Shown: in pieces, positions 61,432-64,000 of the stretch
Position numbering within the stretch: the stretch's first letter is position 1
Layout: the number at the start of each line of letters is the position of its first letter
DNA from: Bacteroidales bacterium
GTDB taxonomy: Bacteria > Bacteroidota > Bacteroidia > Bacteroidales > UBA932
Assembly: GCA_017464245.1 (NCBI GenBank)
Contig: JAFUDV010000018.1
Location: 1-64,000, forward strand
Length of the DNA: 64,000 bases
Direction: 5' to 3'
Program-made: the position numbers and the translations under genes
The notes under the pieces: model-generated
Told to the model about the DNA's origin: nothing
What the model saw: the letters and a program-made list of their open reading frames with translations, nothing else
Database searches by the model: none

Positions 61432-61580
61432 TGGTAGCAAGCAAAATGGAGCCTCCCAGTCCTGCCTTAGCTTTGTTCGGGGTCGTCAGTTCTGACGAAC
61501 CTCCGTTGCGATGCAGTACATATTCCGGCAACCCGGCCTCTGACGAGGTTCCGGGCGTCTTTCCGTTCCTTGCTCAAATC
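61432..61580 (+). ncRNA. Structured leader or small RNA ahead of the phosphopantetheinyl transferase gene
   Basis: A closing helix (AGCAAG 61436-61441 with CTTGCT 61569-61574) encloses two strong hairpins. The first is 61479-61503, with TCGTCAG/CTGACGA at its tip. The second is 61532-61555, CCCGG-CCTC with GAGG-CCGGG and a 4-base loop. The stretch ends 15 bases before the ATG. The architecture resembles a cis-regulatory RNA, but I cannot match it to a known riboswitch, 6S or SRP RNA. It could also be an independent small RNA. Confidence 0.45.
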
Positions 61581-61588
61581 AACTTGTA

Positions 61589-62227
61589 ATGGGACTGTAT
61601 CTTAAGAAGAAACTCGACAATGACGCGGAGATCGGCGTGTGGCAGGTCTCCGAAACCGAAGAAGAACTCAAGGAGCTGAGCTCCACCCCCAGCGACGAGA
61701 TGGAGGAAATCTCGTTCATCCGCAGCGAATCCCTGCGGAAGCAGCGCCTTGCCGTGCGCGCCCTCCTGAACACAATGTTCGACGAGAAGGTGTACCTGAG
61801 CCACCATGACAACGGGAAGCCCTATCTGGAGAACAACCCGGTGAACATCTCCATCACCCATACCGAGAAGTACGTGGCCGTCATCCTCCACGAAGAGGAG
61901 AACGTGGGCATCGACATCGAATCCCTGGACCGCGATTTCTCCGCCGTGGAGAAGCGGGCCCTTTCCGAGGATGAGATCGAGGACCTCGAGGACGAGAAGC
62001 GCAACGAGCAGCTCGCCATCTACTGGTGTGCGAAGGAGGCCATCTTCAAGCTCCTGAGCCGCTACAACGTGGACTTCGCGGAGCAGATCGAGATCGAGCG
62101 CTTCCGGCCCCGCGGCGAGGGTGAGCTCGAGGCCACCTTCATCGGCAAGAAGGACGAGGAAGAGGAGTTCGACCTTGAGTACATCACCTTCGACCGCCAC
62201 GTCCTCGTGTGGGTCGTTGGGGAGTAA
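61589..62227 (+). CDS. 4'-phosphopantetheinyl transferase superfamily protein
   Basis: 212 aa. It would transfer phosphopantetheine from CoA to carrier proteins. The two family motifs are present: ISITHTEKYVAVIL with NVGIDIE (about 84-106, first Mg-binding Asp in GID) and YWCAKEAIFKL (about 149-159, the W-x-x-KEA-x-x-K motif). It is the Sfp/AcpT type, not the smaller AcpS form. Whether it serves fatty-acid synthesis or a secondary pathway is not shown by its neighbours. Confidence 0.85.
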   Translation: MGLYLKKKLDNDAEIGVWQVSETEEELKELSSTPSDEMEEISFIRSESLRKQRLAVRALLNTMFDEKVYLSHHDNGKPYLENNPVNISITHTEKYVAVILHEEENVGIDIESLDRDFSAVEKRALSEDEIEDLEDEKRNEQLAIYWCAKEAIFKLLSRYNVDFAEQIEIERFRPRGEGELEATFIGKKDEEEEFDLEYITFDRHVLVWVVGE

Positions 62228-62247
62228 ACGGCGCAGAATACCTACTA

Positions 62248-62300
62248 ATGGGGATTGAATCTTTGGTTCGATCCCCATAACTTTGCGCCGAAAGCGCAAA
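62248..62300 (+). promoter_or_regulatory. feoAB promoter with two flanking palindromes
   Basis: TAACTTTG (62278-62285) is the -7 box. ATGGGGAT 62248-62255 and ATCCCCAT 62271-62278 form a perfect 8-bp inverted repeat ending on the box. TTTGCGC 62282-62288 and GCGCAAA 62294-62300 form a second one starting within it. Candidate sites for an iron-responsive repressor or for a leader hairpin. Confidence 0.5.
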
Positions 62301-62309
62301 AACCTGAAT

Positions 62310-64000
62310 ATGAAACTTTCCGAACTTCAGACAGGGGAGAAGGCGGTCATCGTCCGCATCCATGGTTACGGACCTTTCCGGAAGCGTCTCATCGAGATGG
62401 GCTTCATCCAGGGGAAGGAAGTGACGGTGGTGCTCAATGCGCCCCTCAAGGACCCGATCGAATACGAGATCATCGGCTACAAGATCTCCCTCCGCCGCGA
62501 AGAGGCGGACCAGATCGAGGTGGTGAACGAGGCGGAGGCCCGCGAGGCCCTCGTCAGCGACGAACATCTGCAGGGACTTCCGGAGGACATGGAGGAGCGC
62601 GAACGCCTGGACCGGGCCCTCAGGCATCTGGCCGAGGAGCGGAACCATGTGATCCGCGTCGCCCTCGTGGGCAACCCCAACTGCGGAAAGACCTCCCTGT
62701 TCAACATCGCTTCCGGCAGCCATGAGCACGTGGGCAACTACTCCGGCGTGACCGTGGATGCGAAGGAAGGCCGCTTCAAGCACAAGGGGTATGACATCAC
62801 CCTCGTGGACCTTCCCGGAACCTATTCGCTGTCAGCCTATTCCCCCGAGGAACTGTATGTCCGGAAGAACCTCATCGACGCCATGCCGGACGTGGTGGTG
62901 AATGTCGTGGACGCCTCCAACATCGAGCGCAACCTGTACCTGACGACGCAGGTCATCGACATGAACCTGAGGACCGTGATGGCCCTGAACATGTACGACG
63001 AGCTCCAGCACAAGGGGGACAAGCTGGATACGGACCAGCTGGGCCGCCTGCTGGGCATCCCCGTATGTCCCACCGTGAGCCGGGACGGGCAGGGCATCCC
63101 CGAACTGTTCGACACGGTCATCCGGATCTACGAAGGGGCCGACGAGAAGCTGGCCCGCCACATCCATATCAACCACGGCGCCGAGATCGAGCAGAGCATC
63201 GACCGGATCAAGGCCCTTGTCGCGGAGAATGAGAATCTCCGGTCCAAATACTCCACCCGCTACTTAGCCATCAAATACTTGGAAAACGATCGCGACATCG
63301 ACCGGCTCCTGGAGGGGCTTCCGAACCACGAAGCCCTGGAGGCCGCCCGGAAGGAGGAGACGCAGCGGATCGACGCCCTCCTCCACACGACGCCCGAAGC
63401 GGCGATCGTCGATGCCAAGTACGCTTTCATCCAGGGCGCCCTGGCGGAGACCTACGAGAAATACCAGGAGGAGCGTCCCCGCCGGACGCTGACCGACCGG
63501 ATCGACGCCGTGGTTACGAACAAGTGGCTGGCCTTCCCGATCTTCATCCTCCTGCTGTGGCTCACCTTCTGGGCTACCTTCACCATCGGCCAGTACCCGA
63601 TGGACTGGATCGACTGGCTCGTCGGGAAGTTCGGCGAGTTCGTGGGGAACTTCATGAAAGAGGGCTGGCTCAAGGACCTTGTCGTGGACGGGGTGATCGC
63701 CGGCGTGGGCAGCGTCCTGGTGTTTCTGCCGAACATCATGATCCTGTACCTGTTCATCTCCCTGATGGAGGACAGCGGCTACATGGCGCGCGCAGCCTTC
63801 ATCGTGGACAAGCTGATGCACCGGATCGGCCTGCACGGGAAGTCGTTCATCCCGATGGTGATGGGCTTCGGCTGCAATGTCCCCGCCATCATGGCCACCC
63901 GCAGCATCGAGAGCCGGAAGTCCCGCCTCATTACCATCGCCATCATCCCGTTCATGTCCTGCGCGGGACGGCTGCCCATCTTCGTCCTCTTCGCAGGGGC
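62310..64000 (+). CDS. feoB: Ferrous iron transporter FeoAB fusion (runs off the window end)
   Basis: At least 563 aa, cut by the window edge. Residues 1-75 are a FeoA-type SH3-like domain (MKLSELQTGEKAVIVRIHGYGPFRKRLIEMGF). A linker leads to the FeoB G-protein domain, with G1 VALVGNPNCGKTSLFN, G3 VDLPGTYSLSAYSPEE and G4-like ALNMYDE. After a helical spacer the membrane channel begins (NKWLAFPIFILLLWLTFWATF; EDSGYMARAAFIVDKLMHRIGLHGKSFIPMVMGFGCNVPAIMATR with the Gate Cys motif). It imports Fe2+ across the inner membrane under anaerobic conditions. FeoA-FeoB fusions are common in Bacteroidota. Confidence 0.95.
   Translation, partial: MKLSELQTGEKAVIVRIHGYGPFRKRLIEMGFIQGKEVTVVLNAPLKDPIEYEIIGYKISLRREEADQIEVVNEAEAREALVSDEHLQGLPEDMEERERLDRALRHLAEERNHVIRVALVGNPNCGKTSLFNIASGSHEHVGNYSGVTVDAKEGRFKHKGYDITLVDLPGTYSLSAYSPEELYVRKNLIDAMPDVVVNVVDASNIERNLYLTTQVIDMNLRTVMALNMYDELQHKGDKLDTDQLGRLLGIPVCPTVSRDGQGIPELFDTVIRIYEGADEKLARHIHINHGAEIEQSIDRIKALVAENENLRSKYSTRYLAIKYLENDRDIDRLLEGLPNHEALEAARKEETQRIDALLHTTPEAAIVDAKYAFIQGALAETYEKYQEERPRRTLTDRIDAVVTNKWLAFPIFILLLWLTFWATFTIGQYPMDWIDWLVGKFGEFVGNFMKEGWLKDLVVDGVIAGVGSVLVFLPNIMILYLFISLMEDSGYMARAAFIVDKLMHRIGLHGKSFIPMVMGFGCNVPAIMATRSIESRKSRLITIAIIPFMSCAGRLPIFVLFAG

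Noticed and set aside
61432..61580. SRP RNA, 6S RNA or a known riboswitch (TPP, SAM, cobalamin, FMN)
   Set aside because: None of the signature sequences of these classes was seen. It is reported only as an unassigned structured RNA.

Overview
This is a 64 kb chromosomal window from a GC-rich member of the Bacteroidales (Bacteroidota). The evidence is three SusC/SusD pairs, TAnnTTTG-type -7 promoter boxes in front of many genes with little sign of Shine-Dalgarno use, a DUF6377-type regulator, PorT-like barrels, and Bacteroidota gene orders. I do not assign a genus. About 45 protein genes are supported, plus one tRNA-Leu. The window opens inside one gene and closes inside feoAB.

Layout. 1-8.6 kb: a gene tail, ahcY-nhaA, a ComF-type phosphoribosyltransferase, a REP-associated-type (Y1/HUH) transposase bracketed by repeat arrays, a His-rich ZntA-like P-type ATPase, a YhhN membrane protein and a nitroreductase. 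8.6-20.3 kb: a mirror-symmetric locus, terminator-susD-susC-[inverted repeat-tyrosine recombinase-inverted repeat]-susC-susD-terminator. 20.3-25.1 kb: accessory genes (secreted hydrolase, RHH/PIN toxin-antitoxin, GH29 fucosidase, a small secreted protein), a decayed gene, an AT-richer repeat-bearing spacer and tRNA-Leu. 25.1-30.5 kb: overlapping aroB, an aroD-aroA fusion, aroC and a membrane acyltransferase-like gene. 30.6-34.1 kb: sufB-pnuC-sufC-sufD. 34.1-47.7 kb: a small ORF, an M64 peptidase lipoprotein, a DUF6377 regulator and a probable beta-glucan utilisation locus (susC, susD, surface glycan-binding protein, GH16, CotH). 47.7-54.3 kb (minus strand): hicA-hicB-tsaE, yifB, ispE, a lipoprotein, an anti-sigma/beta-barrel fusion and its ECF sigma factor. 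54.4-64 kb: TPR protein and EnvC-like M23 protein, nrdD-nrdG, mdh (minus), a phosphopantetheinyl transferase with a structured leader, and feoAB.

Three signals stand out. (1) The recombinase at 14.0-15.0 kb lies inside a 1.17 kb segment with 17-bp inverted ends. A promoter box inside the segment points out at the right-hand susCD, and both susC genes start about 100 bp outside the repeats. This looks like a self-contained inversion switch choosing between two nutrient transporters. (2) A 78-bp intergenic module occurs twice, at 2985-3062 (+) and 52452-52529 (-), with identical internal spacing, a conserved hairpin showing compensatory changes and a promoter box at its end. (3) The REP-type transposase is flanked on both sides by pairs of 37-bp palindromic units with an identical 15-bp spacing.

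Limits: all function calls rest on reading motifs and gene order by eye. No database search or folding calculation was run.
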